A stretch of DNA of 64,000 bases from Rosistilla carotiformis (GTDB lineage: Bacteria; Planctomycetota; Planctomycetia; Pirellulales; Pirellulaceae). The DNA lies in contig NZ_CP036348.1 of assembly GCF_007753095.1 (NCBI RefSeq), positions 2,418,001-2,482,000 on the forward strand. The letters are read 5' to 3'. Shown here one piece after another: positions 8,676-18,457 of the stretch; position 1 is the stretch's first letter; the number at the start of each line of letters is the position of its first letter. Both the position numbers and the translations under genes were made by a program. The notes under the pieces were generated by a model, which made no database searches, was not told the DNA's origin, and saw only the letters and a program-made list of their open reading frames with translations.

Positions 8676-9997
8676 GCGGTTGCGGCGATCTCTGCTAACA
8701 CTTCTTTGGCCGCCGCGATCGTTTCATCGATCATGGCTTCGGTGTGCGTTTCCGAAAGGAACATCGCTTCGAATTGACTGCACGGCGGATAGACCCCGCG
8801 GGTGATCAGTCCCCAGAAAAATGCTGCGTAGCGCTGCCGGTCATTGCGGTCGGATTGTTCCCAATTGGTGACCGGGGCATCGTTGAAGAACAACGTCAAC
8901 ATGCTGCCAACCTGCTGCACTTGATGCGGTAACCCGACAACGGTGGCTGCGTCGCGGAATCCGTTTGCCAAACGCGTCCCGATTTGTTCCAAGTAGGCAT
9001 ACGGCGGCTGATCCTTCAAACGCTTCAGCGTGGCGTTACCTGCAGCCACGGCAACCGGGTTACCGCTGAGGGTGCCGGCCTGGAACACTTTTCCTGCGGG
9101 CAAAACTTGATCCATGATCTCGCGGCGGCCGCCATAAGCGCCCAACGGCATCCCGCCACCGACGATCTTTCCCAACGTTGTCATGTCAGGCGTTACGCCA
9201 TAGCGTTCTTGTGCGCCGCCAAACGCGACACGAAACCCTGTCATGACTTCATCAAAAATCAACACGACCCCGTCACGAGCGGTCAGGTCGCGAAGGCCTT
9301 GCAGAAAACCATCGTTCGGCGGCACGCATCCCATGTTGCCGACGACCGGTTCCAAAATCACGGCGGCGATCTGCCCGGGATGGGCGGCAAAGGCCGCTTC
9401 CACGGCGGCCAAATCGTTGTGCGGCAAGACGATCGTATCGCCACCAGCACCCTTGGTGACTCCCGGCGAATCGGGAACGCCCAGAGTCGCCGCGGCGCTT
9501 CCGGCAGAGACCAACAGGCTGTCGACGTGGCCATGGTAATTGCCTGCGAACTTCACGATCTTCTCGCGACCGGTGTAACCCCGAGCAACGCGGATCGCAC
9601 TCATCGTCGCTTCCGTTCCCGAATTGACCAAGCGAACTTTATCGATGCTTGGAACCGCTTCGATGATTCTTTCGGCCAGTTCCGATTCCGCTTCGGTCGG
9701 CGCGCCGTAACTGGTGCCTCGCAAAACCGCCGCTTGAACCGCCGCCACGACAGCGGGATTCTGATGCCCCAGAATCATTGGTCCCCAGGAGCCGATGTAG
9801 TCCAGATAGCGACGGCCATCGATATCGTACAGGTAGGGGCCGTTGGCGGATTCGATGAACAAAGGCGATCCGCCGACTGCCCCAAATGCGCGGGCCGGAC
9901 TGTTGACACCGCCGGGCATCAACTGACACGCGCGCTCAAAGGCGGCTACACTGTTCGGGCCTACGGCGGTGACGGCTTTTGCTTGAGGTTCTGACAT
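8672..9997 (-). CDS. hemL: Glutamate-1-semialdehyde 2,1-aminomutase
   Basis: A PLP enzyme that turns glutamate-1-semialdehyde into 5-aminolevulinate in the C5 route to haem. The start at 9997 (MSEPQAK) gives 441 residues, close to the family's 425-435; the open frame extends to 10093 but adds an unrelated leader. Visible motifs are RAFGAVGGSP, the PLP-phosphate region LVNSGTEATMSAIR, the NYHGH motif, the aspartate stretch LIFDEVMTGFR and Lys277 in TLGKIVGGG, the Schiff-base lysine. It is divergent from truB, with about 150 bases between the starts. Confidence 0.95.
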   Translation of the reverse strand: MSEPQAKAVTAVGPNSVAAFERACQLMPGGVNSPARAFGAVGGSPLFIESANGPYLYDIDGRRYLDYIGSWGPMILGHQNPAVVAAVQAAVLRGTSYGAPTEAESELAERIIEAVPSIDKVRLVNSGTEATMSAIRVARGYTGREKIVKFAGNYHGHVDSLLVSAGSAAATLGVPDSPGVTKGAGGDTIVLPHNDLAAVEAAFAAHPGQIAAVILEPVVGNMGCVPPNDGFLQGLRDLTARDGVVLIFDEVMTGFRVAFGGAQERYGVTPDMTTLGKIVGGGMPLGAYGGRREIMDQVLPAGKVFQAGTLSGNPVAVAAGNATLKRLKDQPPYAYLEQIGTRLANGFRDAATVVGLPHQVQQVGSMLTLFFNDAPVTNWEQSDRNDRQRYAAFFWGLITRGVYPPCSQFEAMFLSETHTEAMIDETIAAAKEVLAEIAATA

Positions 9998-10149
9998 GGT
10001 TTTGCTGTGAGGGAGGCTCGGTGGCTGGAATTCACGCCGAAGAAAACGGGACAAGCCGGACGCTTGTCGAGGCTCCATCTTAAACGAATTCAAGATCGAT
10101 GTTCAGGCGTCGTCACGCCAATCTCTTTGACTGCGGTAAGCATAGATTC

Positions 10150-11037
10150 ATGTTCGGAATTTTGAACGTTCACAAACCTCAAGGGATCACGTCGCGGGCG
10201 GCAGTGAATCGTGTCTATCGCGCCGTGCGGCCGAACAAAGCTGGCCATGCCGGGACGCTTGACCCATTGGCTCGCGGTGTTCTTTTGGTTCCGATTGGCA
10301 GCGCTTCTCGGTTGGTTCCCTACCTGCATCTGCTGCCTAAACGCTACGTCGCGAAGTTCGCGTTCGGCAAGTCGAGTCCGTCGGACGACTCCGAAACCGA
10401 AGTCACCGAACACCCTCACTTGCCCGCACCCACACGGCTCCAACTGGAACAGGCCTGCGATGCGATGCGGGGACAAGTCATGCAGCGGCCACCCGCCTAT
10501 TCGGCGATCAAAGTCGACGGAAAGCGGTCCTATAAGATGGCCCGCCACGGTGACCTCCAAAGCCTGCCTGAACGACCGGTGCAGATCCATCAGATCACCA
10601 TGCTGCGCTACGAATTTCCAGAACTGGAACTGGAGATCGATTGTGGTTCGGGAACCTATGTCCGCAGCATCGGCCGCGACTTGGCTCAGGGCTTGGGAAC
10701 CGAAGCGATCATGACATCATTGGTCCGAACGGCGATCGGACCGTTCACGGTCGAGGATTCGATCTCGATCGATCGGCTCACTCCCGAAGCCGCCCGGGCT
10801 GCACTGCAGCCTGCGGCGCGGGGCATCATGCACATGCCGCAGCTCGTCCTGGACGACGCGGAAGTGACCGAGATCATCAATGGCCGAATGATTCCGTTTC
10901 GCTGGTCGGGGCCCGGATGTATCAACGATCCGCAAGAGATCGCCGCGCTGGATCAGGCGGGGCGATTGCGCGGGATCCTGTATTCGCGCGATGGTGGTTT
11001 AGGCCCGAAGCGTGTTTTTCCCGAATCGATGGACTAG
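10150..11037 (+). CDS. truB: tRNA pseudouridine-55 synthase TruB
   Basis: A 295-residue enzyme that makes pseudouridine 55 in the T-loop of tRNAs. ATG 10150 follows a GGTAAG and places the conserved opening MFGILNVHKPQGITS at the N-terminus. The catalytic aspartate is D38 in AGHAGTLDPLARGVL. Other family marks are the RPPAYSAIKVDG motif and CGSGTYVRSIGRDLA. The C-terminal 60 residues resemble a small PUA-like part. No rpsO or rbfA next to it, unlike many bacteria. Confidence 0.95.
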   Translation: MFGILNVHKPQGITSRAAVNRVYRAVRPNKAGHAGTLDPLARGVLLVPIGSASRLVPYLHLLPKRYVAKFAFGKSSPSDDSETEVTEHPHLPAPTRLQLEQACDAMRGQVMQRPPAYSAIKVDGKRSYKMARHGDLQSLPERPVQIHQITMLRYEFPELELEIDCGSGTYVRSIGRDLAQGLGTEAIMTSLVRTAIGPFTVEDSISIDRLTPEAARAALQPAARGIMHMPQLVLDDAEVTEIINGRMIPFRWSGPGCINDPQEIAALDQAGRLRGILYSRDGGLGPKRVFPESMD

Positions 11038-11133
11038 AATCGTCAATTCTCCGGCCGGCGGATCGGGACGATGTTTTGACTTCCTGGCGGTCGCACCCCA
11101 ACCACTTCACGCACCCCCTACGGAAATCTTTTG

Positions 11134-11838
11134 ATGATTTTAAGCCATTGGAAATGTCAGACCCTATGGACGATCACCGTGACTCTCTGTGTTGGAGGGC
11201 TTCCCCTCCAACCGACCCACGCCGAAGAGTTGCCCGTTGTTTACGAAGATGACTTTGAACAAGGCGTCGAACGCTGGCAGCCGACCGATCCGGCGAAGTG
11301 GGAACTTGCCAAACTGCCCGATGGTTCCCATGCCTACAAGCTGTTGGGCAAGAGCGATTACGCACCGCCCCATCGCAGTCCGCACAGCATTTCCTTGCTC
11401 AAGGATCTCGTTGTCGGTGACTTTGAACTGACCGCGCGGGTGCAAACACTACAAACCTCGCGTGGACATCGTGATATGTGTGTCATCTTTGGATATCAAG
11501 ATCCCGCCAATTTCTATTACGTTCATTTGGGCCAGAAAACCGATCCGCACGCTAATCAAATTTTTATCGTCAACGATGCCCCGCGGGTCGCGATCAGTGA
11601 ATCGACCAACGCAGGAACTCCTTGGAAAGATGAAACCTGGCATCAAGTGAAAGTCGTCCGCCGAGTTGCCGATGGCACAATCGAAATCTACTTCGACGAC
11701 ATGGACAAACCACAAATGGTGACCCACAACCGTGAGTTCACATGGGGACAGATTGGTCTGGGGTCCTTCGACGATTTGGGGCTGTGGGACGATGTCGTCA
11801 TCCGAGGCACGACTTCGGTCGAGTCGCAGTCGAAGTAA
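11134..11838 (+). CDS. Secreted concanavalin-like (LamG/DUF1080-type) protein
   Basis: A 234-residue protein. ATG 11134 follows an ACGGAAA stretch. A signal peptide ends near THAEELP. The mature domain is a beta-sandwich of the 3-keto-disaccharide hydrolase/DUF1080 or LamG kind: YEDDFEQGVERWQ at the start, FELTARVQT, FYYVHLGQKTD in the centre, WHQVKVVR and QIGLGSFDDLGLWDDV at the end. Such domains bind or act on polysaccharides; no catalytic residues can be assigned here. It is followed, after 255 bases, by an SGNH hydrolase on the same strand, which fits a carbohydrate-related pair. Confidence 0.7.
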   Translation: MILSHWKCQTLWTITVTLCVGGLPLQPTHAEELPVVYEDDFEQGVERWQPTDPAKWELAKLPDGSHAYKLLGKSDYAPPHRSPHSISLLKDLVVGDFELTARVQTLQTSRGHRDMCVIFGYQDPANFYYVHLGQKTDPHANQIFIVNDAPRVAISESTNAGTPWKDETWHQVKVVRRVADGTIEIYFDDMDKPQMVTHNREFTWGQIGLGSFDDLGLWDDVVIRGTTSVESQSK

Positions 11839-12093
11839 ACGCACTTTTTCCGGTGCGTCCGGTCAAATACGTCGGCGAACGAAGGAAGCATTGATTTCTC
11901 CACGCCGCGCAACGAGTTTGATTCAACAAACGCGTCCGTTAAAATCGGATGGACGCGTTCGGTACCGATCGGACGCTTTGAGGCTCCGGCGCTGGCCTGA
12001 AGTACTCTCCCTCGCACCCACCCAAGCCTCCTTCTTCCGTGACTCTACTGACAACGCGAAGTCTTCGGTTCCTTCAACTTATTTAAAGCTCCG

Positions 12094-13236
12094 ATGAAAA
12101 TTAAGTTATTCAATATCGTTCTGTTGTTCGTTTGCATTGCGTGGCCTACGCAAAATGCGCCGGCCGAGGAAAATGCATCGTGGAAGTATCACCCTGCGGC
12201 GCTGCAACCGTTCTGGGCGGGCGAGCGAATCGAAGGGGAATCGGTGCTGTTTCTTCGCGACGCGAAAACGGGAGAAGCTCTCGGTTCGCTGCTGTTTCCG
12301 ATCGCGGAGATCGAATCGGTGAAGAGTTCATCGGGCGAGATCACCTATCGCGAGGGGGCCGATTATCGCTTCGACCCCGGCACGCGCGAGATCGTTGTTC
12401 CCGCGGGATCGCAGATCGTCACGACGCTCCCCGAGGAACTGCGTCGGCCAGCGAAATCGCAGCGGCATCAATTGACGCATCGCGACGGCAACGGCGAGAT
12501 CCTGTTTGGTGCCAAGCTGGAATATCACAAGATGCAAACGCTGGTGACCTACAAAACATCGGAGAAGAACTGGCCCGCGGCGACGCCAAAGTTCGATCCG
12601 GCCGCGCTGCCGACCACGATCGGAAAGCTGCGCGATGAAAAGCCGTTGTCGATCGTATTGCTAGGGGACAGCATCTCGACCGGTTGCAACGCATCGGGCT
12701 GGGGCGGCGGCGCTCCGTTTCAACCCGCCTACCAAGATCTGTTGCTGCAGCATCTGAAGGCACACTATTCGGCCAACATCACCTTGACCAATCTTTCGAT
12801 CGGCGGCAAAGCGACGCCGTGGGGCGTGTCGATGATTGACGAGGTAGCGTCGCACAAGCCCGATCTTGTGATCATCGCGTTTGGGATGAATGACTCGGCC
12901 GGCATCTCCGTGGAAAATTACGGCAAGAACACAGCCGAGATGATTGCCAAGACGCGCGACAAGTTGCCCGATGCCGAATTCATTTTGATCGCCACGATGC
13001 TTGGCAATCGCGACTGGATCCGATTGAACCACGACGTCTTTCCCAAATACCGCGACGCCCTGGCATCGCTCTGCGAAACCGGAGTTGCACTTGCCGACAT
13101 GACCAGCGTTTGGGAAGAGTTTTTCAAACGCAAAAAAGACGCCGACCTGACCGGCAACGGAGTCAACCATCCCAACGATTTCGGACATCGCGTCTACGCT
13201 CAAGTCCTATCAGCGCTCTTGGTTGATCCCCAGTAA
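12094..13236 (+). CDS. Secreted SGNH/GDSL-type hydrolase
   Basis: A 380-residue protein. Residues 1-25 are a signal peptide (MKIKLFNIVLLFVCIAWP to APAEE). A beta-rich N-terminal region (30-170) precedes the SGNH domain. Catalytic Ser193 lies in LLGDSIS (block I), a Gly/Asn pair follows in block II-III (IGGKATPWG, FGMNDSA), and D362 and H365 form the DxxH of block V in NHPNDFGH. The family contains esterases that remove acetyl groups from polysaccharides, so a carbohydrate esterase role is likely. The next gene runs toward it from the other strand, with 67 bases between the ends. Confidence 0.88.
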   Translation: MKIKLFNIVLLFVCIAWPTQNAPAEENASWKYHPAALQPFWAGERIEGESVLFLRDAKTGEALGSLLFPIAEIESVKSSSGEITYREGADYRFDPGTREIVVPAGSQIVTTLPEELRRPAKSQRHQLTHRDGNGEILFGAKLEYHKMQTLVTYKTSEKNWPAATPKFDPAALPTTIGKLRDEKPLSIVLLGDSISTGCNASGWGGGAPFQPAYQDLLLQHLKAHYSANITLTNLSIGGKATPWGVSMIDEVASHKPDLVIIAFGMNDSAGISVENYGKNTAEMIAKTRDKLPDAEFILIATMLGNRDWIRLNHDVFPKYRDALASLCETGVALADMTSVWEEFFKRKKDADLTGNGVNHPNDFGHRVYAQVLSALLVDPQ

Positions 13237-13269
13237 ACACTCTCCGATCTGACTTCGGCGTGGTAGACC

Positions 13270-13303
13270 GCATTCGATTCCCAGGGCGGTGCCTTGGGAT
13301 TCT
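13270..13303. terminator. Imperfect hairpin between convergent genes
   Basis: GATTCCCAGG and CCTTGGGATTC can pair across a GCGGTG loop in the 67-base space between the SGNH hydrolase and the minus-strand operon end. No T-tract on either side is convincing. Confidence 0.3.
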
Positions 13304-14668
13304 CTAGCGAACTTCCAATGTGTAATTTTTGATTACGCCCGGTTGCTGATCTGACTCCACAGGACGCGTTTTTGAATGTTCGATGGAATCGGGTGGGGTA
13401 ATCCACAGATACGCCACGTCGCCGTCGGCGGCCACTTCGTAGCCCATCGGTTCGCTATTAAAATCGATGCCCGCTGATTTCAGCATCTCCAGACCGCTCA
13501 ATTCATCCAGTCCCAGCGGCCAGCGTCCCTTCTGCAATTGAAAACGTTTGATCGCAACACCGAACAGCGTCCAGTGTCGTTCTTGTTGTTCGCGAGCCAA
13601 GGCGTTTGCAAACTGATGGGCTGCGGGAGAGAAAGTTTTCAACACGGGGCCGGTGTTGGCGAATGGGATCGCCGACCAAGCGACGCCTCGATTGCTGCCC
13701 ATCAAAGCCGTGGTCCACACCGCTTGGGCGCTGCTGGAATGCGCCGCCGTGCCCGCTCCGGTCAACGCGATCAAGCGATTGTAGAGCGTTCTGCATGCTT
13801 GGCGTTGGGTCGGGGCGATTCCAAACGGAAATGCTTTTAGCGTTGGAGTGAGTTGCATATCGACGCTATCCTCGTTTTGCGTGTTTAACGCTTGCATCAC
13901 AAACGCCCGCTCGCCGCGCAACGCATCCTCCCACCGCTGTTGCGGATCGTCGTCCCACGCCACCTGGTTGGCGATCGCATCGAGTGATTCGGGGGCGGTC
14001 CAGAACCCTGCTGCCAAGGACTCGTGGACCATCGCTTGATGCTGCTTGCGATGGGCGATGTTGACCAGATCGGTCACGATGCAGAACTCTTCCCGCAGCG
14101 ATAGCGCCACCGCTTGCGTCAATCGTAGCGCATCGAGTGCTCGCTGCGGTTCCTGTTGCGCCATCGCGACTCGAAACTCATCGTGCAACAGTTGGGAGAG
14201 GATTCTCGAATCCTGTAACGATTCCAAGGGGGTTTGGAAACCGTTAAACACGATACTTTGCCAAATCGGCCTCGGGTCGCGCGTCAACCGATCGATTGCT
14301 TCGATGACCGGCGCGGCACGCTGCATCCGTTCGATCTCTTCCGGAGAAATTTCGGGCGTCGATTCGGAGGGTTCGTCGCGTAGCGGACGATCGTTTTGGA
14401 TAGCGATCGCTGCGGATTGGAGCTCTTGCCACGCAGCGGTGTTGGCATTGGAAGTCGTGCGGGCAAACACTTCGCTCATCGAATCATTGTCGATGGGAAT
14501 CCCCGCGCGAAGCGCGTCCTCGGTGCGCTGCTGCAGCGCGGCCGCAGCGGATCGCTGACGCAAATGATCGCCGCCGAGGATCGCGATGACGCCGATCAGA
14601 GGCAGGCTGGCCAGCATCAGATATCCCAGCTCGAAAGGAAACGATGATCGACGATCCATGGTATTCAT
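13304..14668 (-). CDS. Membrane-anchored protein of an ABC operon, function unknown
   Basis: A 454-residue protein whose ATG at 14668 overlaps the TGA of the permease gene (ATGA), so it is the last member of the GntR-ABC operon. One hydrophobic helix (residues 15-38, YLMLASLPLIGVIAILGG) anchors a long helical extracytoplasmic part. The last 90 residues hold WTLFGVAIKRFQLQKGRWP and a YLWITPPDS strand, a pattern often seen at the end of planctomycete secreted proteins of this operon type. No enzyme motif was recognised. It probably works with the transporter, but how is not visible. Confidence 0.75.
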   Translation of the reverse strand: MNTMDRRSSFPFELGYLMLASLPLIGVIAILGGDHLRQRSAAAALQQRTEDALRAGIPIDNDSMSEVFARTTSNANTAAWQELQSAAIAIQNDRPLRDEPSESTPEISPEEIERMQRAAPVIEAIDRLTRDPRPIWQSIVFNGFQTPLESLQDSRILSQLLHDEFRVAMAQQEPQRALDALRLTQAVALSLREEFCIVTDLVNIAHRKQHQAMVHESLAAGFWTAPESLDAIANQVAWDDDPQQRWEDALRGERAFVMQALNTQNEDSVDMQLTPTLKAFPFGIAPTQRQACRTLYNRLIALTGAGTAAHSSSAQAVWTTALMGSNRGVAWSAIPFANTGPVLKTFSPAAHQFANALAREQQERHWTLFGVAIKRFQLQKGRWPLGLDELSGLEMLKSAGIDFNSEPMGYEVAADGDVAYLWITPPDSIEHSKTRPVESDQQPGVIKNYTLEVR

Positions 14669-17010
14669 TGGCTTTGCTCCCATCCGGCGTACCACTGCGA
14701 GCCGGGGTAGTTCAACAAACTGTTGTCGATCGACAGCGAGATCGAGTGATTTTGTGACGGAGCGCGAAAACGTTCCGAGTAGGGGCCGTTGCGGAAATCA
14801 AGCGAGTTGCCAATCACCAAGCGATGCAGCTGGCGACGCATCGGCTCGGTCGACTCCCCGCGGCTTCCCGCATCGATCATCTCGATCAACGCGGAGCAAA
14901 CGGCGTCGATTCGCCGTCGTGTCAGCATCAAACGAGCGATGTCCGAATACATATGGTTCCAGGCGATCATCTTGAATTCTTCCGATGCGAATCCTGGATC
15001 GAAGGTTGCCGCTGCGCGGGTCGTGGCGTGCCAGGTCGACAAGACGGCTTGCCGTCGCGAATGATTTCGGAAGTCGTCGTCATCCAAACGCTTCTGAACA
15101 CTCGCGATAAGTGGCCGGTCTCGGTGCTCGCGAAGCACGGGGCTATCGACCACGCGTGCCAACCAGATTTCGATCCCGTCGGCCTGCTGAGCACTGACCA
15201 ATCGTGGATTCAATCGCAGCCGATGGGCTGCGATCGATAGCGCTTCCATCCATTGTTCCAGCTGTCCGATCGTGGCCTCGTCGTCGGGACGACTCTGCAC
15301 CGCCAGCCATTGGAGATTGGCTTTCCCCATGGCATCGTTCATCCAATGGGGATCGAGCAAGCCGGGCTGTTCGATATCGACAGTGTCCACAGCGGTTGCA
15401 TCGACGACGATCCCTGTCGCAACCGGAGTCGCTCGAGCGATACGCTCCGCTTCCTGACTCCACTGAACCACCTGCTGTCGATCCAATCCCGGCAGGCTCC
15501 AGTAGCGAGCGGCCAGCGGTAGGCATGGCAGTCCAATAATTAGCAGCAGCGTCAGCCCGGCGATCGACCAGCGAAACCAGCTGCGGCGACTGTCCATGTA
15601 ATCTCGCATCGATATCCACGTGGCCAGCATCGGCAGCCCGATCATTAACAACACAATCCACAACGGTGCCGCAAGATTGCCGGCGGAATAGCCGAGCCAA
15701 AAAACAAACGCTCCCGCCAATGGCGGCGCAAGCACAAACGAAACGGCCATCAACTGGCATATTTGCGCGGTCCATTGGGCTGCGGAATAGATACTTGCCA
15801 GCAATAGTGCGATGAATGCCAGCGAAAGCACGAAGTGCATTGAGTGGGGATCGGCGGGGTGATGCTGAAGCAGACAGGTCGCCGCAATCGTCGACAGTAC
15901 CGCGATGCCGATCAGATGTCGCCCCAACCAGACGACAGTGGGCGAGACGCCACGGTCGGCCAAGAACCTCAGTTTTTGTGGCGTTCCGTCTCCAGAAAAA
16001 ACGTACACGCCGAGCCAGGCAACGCCCAACGGGCCGGCGATCATGCCTGCGCTTAAATCCCAGCGGTTCGGCGGCGATTGGTGGCCTGTCACCAGCAGCA
16101 TACAGATCGCCCCGGTAGTGATCAGGCTGGCGATCGCGGCAAATCCCCAACGGTTCTGATGAATCATTTGCCAGCAGACCGTGGAAATCGAAAACCGAAA
16201 GGGGGCGAGACTGCGAGCGCCACTGCGAACCGAAGATTTCGCCAGTGAAGAATTTTGGTTCTTTGCAATCGCCGATTGTTGAGGGTGCAGCGCCGCGAGC
16301 GCGGCGGCACGACCGAGCCAATAGAGCCCCAAACATGCAGTTGCCAAAACACCGTGCGACCAAACGGTGGCGGCTGCCGGGTGGACAAAGCCACGGCCGG
16401 TGGTCCGCTCGTAGAGCTCGTATACCAGCAATGTGATCATGGTGGGTAGCATCGCCAGCGGCAGGACCGCGATCAGGCTGACCAACGGATTGCGGATTCT
16501 CCACGTTGTATAAAAAGCGCACAGCAGCACAAACAACGAATGCAAGAGCACGAACAAGCCATCGCCAAGTGGATTGGAGGGGTGCGAAACCACGCCTGTC
16601 GGCAACCAATTCCAGCTCGCAACTCCCGTGAACTTCGACTGGCACAACAGGATAATTCCGCAAACGATCCACATTGCGACTAGTCCGCCCAACGCAACGC
16701 CCAACTTGGCACCAATCAACCTCCGCGGTTCTAACGGTAGCGAGATCAGCCAGTCGATCGTCCGCAGTTCATGCTCCTGGCTAACGAGCACCGACGGAGC
16801 GCCGACGCAATAGAGTGCCGGTAGCAGAATCGGAATCACCGATGCAAAAAACTGTTGAGAATGGACGCCGATCGGCATCAGGCTCCACAAGATTTCAAGC
16901 GTCACTCCCATCGCCAATAGCACGCCGACCAGCGGCCACAATTGGCGAGTTTCCTTCCAGATCAACGCCCGCACTTGCGTTGAGCGCAGCGGCGATGCAA
17001 TCGCACTCAT
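14665..17010 (-). CDS. ABC-2-type transporter permease with large extracytoplasmic region
   Basis: A 781-residue protein. The start ATG 17010 overlaps the TGA of the ATPase gene. The first 500 residues hold about 12 hydrophobic segments in two blocks, beginning with the short cytoplasmic opening RALIWKETRQLWPL common to ABC-2 permeases. After the last helix (near SIAGLTLLLIIGLPCLPLAA) comes a soluble 260-residue tail with no recognised domain. ABC-2 permeases export lipids, polysaccharides or drugs; the GntR/YtrA-type regulator suggests a stress-related exporter, as inferred from similar operons. The number of helices (about twice the usual six) suggests a fused double permease. Confidence 0.85.
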   Translation of the reverse strand: MSAIASPLRSTQVRALIWKETRQLWPLVGVLLAMGVTLEILWSLMPIGVHSQQFFASVIPILLPALYCVGAPSVLVSQEHELRTIDWLISLPLEPRRLIGAKLGVALGGLVAMWIVCGIILLCQSKFTGVASWNWLPTGVVSHPSNPLGDGLFVLLHSLFVLLCAFYTTWRIRNPLVSLIAVLPLAMLPTMITLLVYELYERTTGRGFVHPAAATVWSHGVLATACLGLYWLGRAAALAALHPQQSAIAKNQNSSLAKSSVRSGARSLAPFRFSISTVCWQMIHQNRWGFAAIASLITTGAICMLLVTGHQSPPNRWDLSAGMIAGPLGVAWLGVYVFSGDGTPQKLRFLADRGVSPTVVWLGRHLIGIAVLSTIAATCLLQHHPADPHSMHFVLSLAFIALLLASIYSAAQWTAQICQLMAVSFVLAPPLAGAFVFWLGYSAGNLAAPLWIVLLMIGLPMLATWISMRDYMDSRRSWFRWSIAGLTLLLIIGLPCLPLAARYWSLPGLDRQQVVQWSQEAERIARATPVATGIVVDATAVDTVDIEQPGLLDPHWMNDAMGKANLQWLAVQSRPDDEATIGQLEQWMEALSIAAHRLRLNPRLVSAQQADGIEIWLARVVDSPVLREHRDRPLIASVQKRLDDDDFRNHSRRQAVLSTWHATTRAAATFDPGFASEEFKMIAWNHMYSDIARLMLTRRRIDAVCSALIEMIDAGSRGESTEPMRRQLHRLVIGNSLDFRNGPYSERFRAPSQNHSISLSIDNSLLNYPGSQWYAGWEQSQ

Positions 17011-17942
17011 AGCACCTCCTCCCGAGTTACAGCGTGGTCGGCGATCGGACCCAATGATCCTTTCGTCGCAGCGATAAATATCTCCTCCAAAGTCAGCTGA
17101 CGCTGCTGCACGTCCAACACTCCGGTCGCCTCGCGCAGCAGTGGCAAAGCGGAGGCGGGCAGGTCTTGCACGACCATCCGACGTTGGCGGCCGAAGCTTT
17201 CTTCGGTCAATAGTTCGGCAGGGCTTGGCAGGGCCGGCAGTCCGACCAGCGGATCGTCCAACGCAACGACAATCTCGGTGACGGAGTCCTTCAGTTCAGC
17301 CAATGGTTTGCACAATCGCAAGCGTCCCTGATGCACGATCGCTATCGTGTCGGCGACGCGTTCGACTTCCGAGATCTGATGGCTTGAAAGAAAGACGGTC
17401 CGTCCCGTGGCGGCCAGATCGATCATGCTTTCTAGAAACTCGCGGCGGACCATCGGGTCGAGTCCCGAAGTCGGTTCGTCCAAGATCAGCAACTGCGGCG
17501 CATGAGCCAGTGACAACGATAACGCCACTTTGGCTCGTTGCCCCTTGCTGAGATGTTTGATCTTGCGATCCTCCGGCAAACCGTATCGCCGCACCGATTC
17601 AAGATAGGGATCGAGGAAAGGAACGTCGTAGAATGACGCGGCGAACCAACCGATCTCTGCGACCGTCATCCAGTCGTAAAGAGCGGGCGCATCGGAGACG
17701 TAGCCGATCTGGCGTCGGACGCCCAGCGGGTCGCTACCCGGGTCGACGCCGCAGACCGTGGCAGATCCCGAGGTCGGCTTTTGATAACCGGCCAAGATCC
17801 GGATCATCGTCGTCTTGCCCGCTCCGTTTTCGCCAAGCAGGGCAAACACGGTCCCCGGTTCAACACGCAAATTCACATCGGTCAACGCATCGCAACCGCG
17901 AAAACGCATCGTTAATCGCTGGGTCTCTATCACTGGATTCAT
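17007..17942 (-). CDS. ABC transporter ATP-binding protein
   Basis: A 311-residue ATPase. ATG 17942 is chosen; the frame is open to a TTG at 17966. Walker A is GENGAGKT at 37-44, the Q-loop follows (YQKPTSG), the signature reads LSKGQRAKV, and Walker B is LLILDEPTSGLDP followed by an H-loop SSHQISEVERVAD. The order and spacing are those of CcmA/NatA-type exporters. The C-terminal 90 residues form the regulatory domain seen in this class. It lies 63 bases after the GntR gene and is coupled by ATGA to the permease. Confidence 0.95.
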   Translation of the reverse strand: MNPVIETQRLTMRFRGCDALTDVNLRVEPGTVFALLGENGAGKTTMIRILAGYQKPTSGSATVCGVDPGSDPLGVRRQIGYVSDAPALYDWMTVAEIGWFAASFYDVPFLDPYLESVRRYGLPEDRKIKHLSKGQRAKVALSLSLAHAPQLLILDEPTSGLDPMVRREFLESMIDLAATGRTVFLSSHQISEVERVADTIAIVHQGRLRLCKPLAELKDSVTEIVVALDDPLVGLPALPSPAELLTEESFGRQRRMVVQDLPASALPLLREATGVLDVQQRQLTLEEIFIAATKGSLGPIADHAVTREEVL

Positions 17943-18005
17943 GGCAGTCACTGGATTGGAGGACAAGAAAATGCATGCCGGTTAAAGACGGTGACGCTCG
18001 GCGGA

Positions 18006-18425
18006 TTAAGGAACTGCATCGCTCGACGAGCCGATCGTGGCCACGTTGCCATCGAGCGATTTCAATTTCTGCTGAACGATCTGATCGATCTCTTGAACGC
18101 TAAGGCCGCCGTGCAACGCTTCGGTCAGCACCCCTTCGATCCGTTGCGCCACGATCTGCTTGCGTTGCTTGCGGCAGGCTTGCAGGGCTCCTTTGCAGAC
18201 GACAACTCCTTGGCCGCGCAGCGTCTCGATGATCCCATCGGCTTGCAACTGCTGATATGCCCGCGCCACGGTATTCGGATTCACCGTGACCTGCTGACTC
18301 AGTTGGCGAACACTGGGCAGCAACTGCCCCGGCCGCAACGTCTGGTCGGCGATGGCAAATTTGATCTGACGAACGATCTGAGCGTAGATCGCTTCGCCTG
18401 ATGCCGGTTCGACGGTTATTAACAT
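18006..18425 (-). CDS. GntR-family (YtrA subfamily) transcriptional regulator
   Basis: A 139-residue protein. The frame is open far upstream, but ATG 18425 has a GAGG eight bases before it and gives the usual YtrA length. The winged helix is at residues 10-75: AIYAQIVRQIKFAIADQTLRPG followed by the recognition helix region QVTVNPNTVARAYQQL. The short C-terminal part is helical, as in YtrA-type members that lack a ligand domain of the FadR or HutC kind. It is first gene of the operon with ABC ATPase, permease and anchored protein, and probably represses it through the inverted repeat in its promoter. Confidence 0.9.
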   Translation of the reverse strand: MLITVEPASGEAIYAQIVRQIKFAIADQTLRPGQLLPSVRQLSQQVTVNPNTVARAYQQLQADGIIETLRGQGVVVCKGALQACRKQRKQIVAQRIEGVLTEALHGGLSVQEIDQIVQQKLKSLDGNVATIGSSSDAVP

Positions 18426-18457
18426 CGGATTCCTCGATCGCCTTACCACTGTGTTGG

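Noticed and set aside
8984-9994. A 336-codon plus-strand reading frame opposite hemL
   Set aside because: HemL on the minus strand matches its family throughout; the other frame is a high-GC antisense shadow.
15143-16672. A 509-codon minus-strand frame inside the ABC permease gene
   Set aside because: It has Arg-rich, non-membrane composition and lies in the +1 frame of a clear permease.
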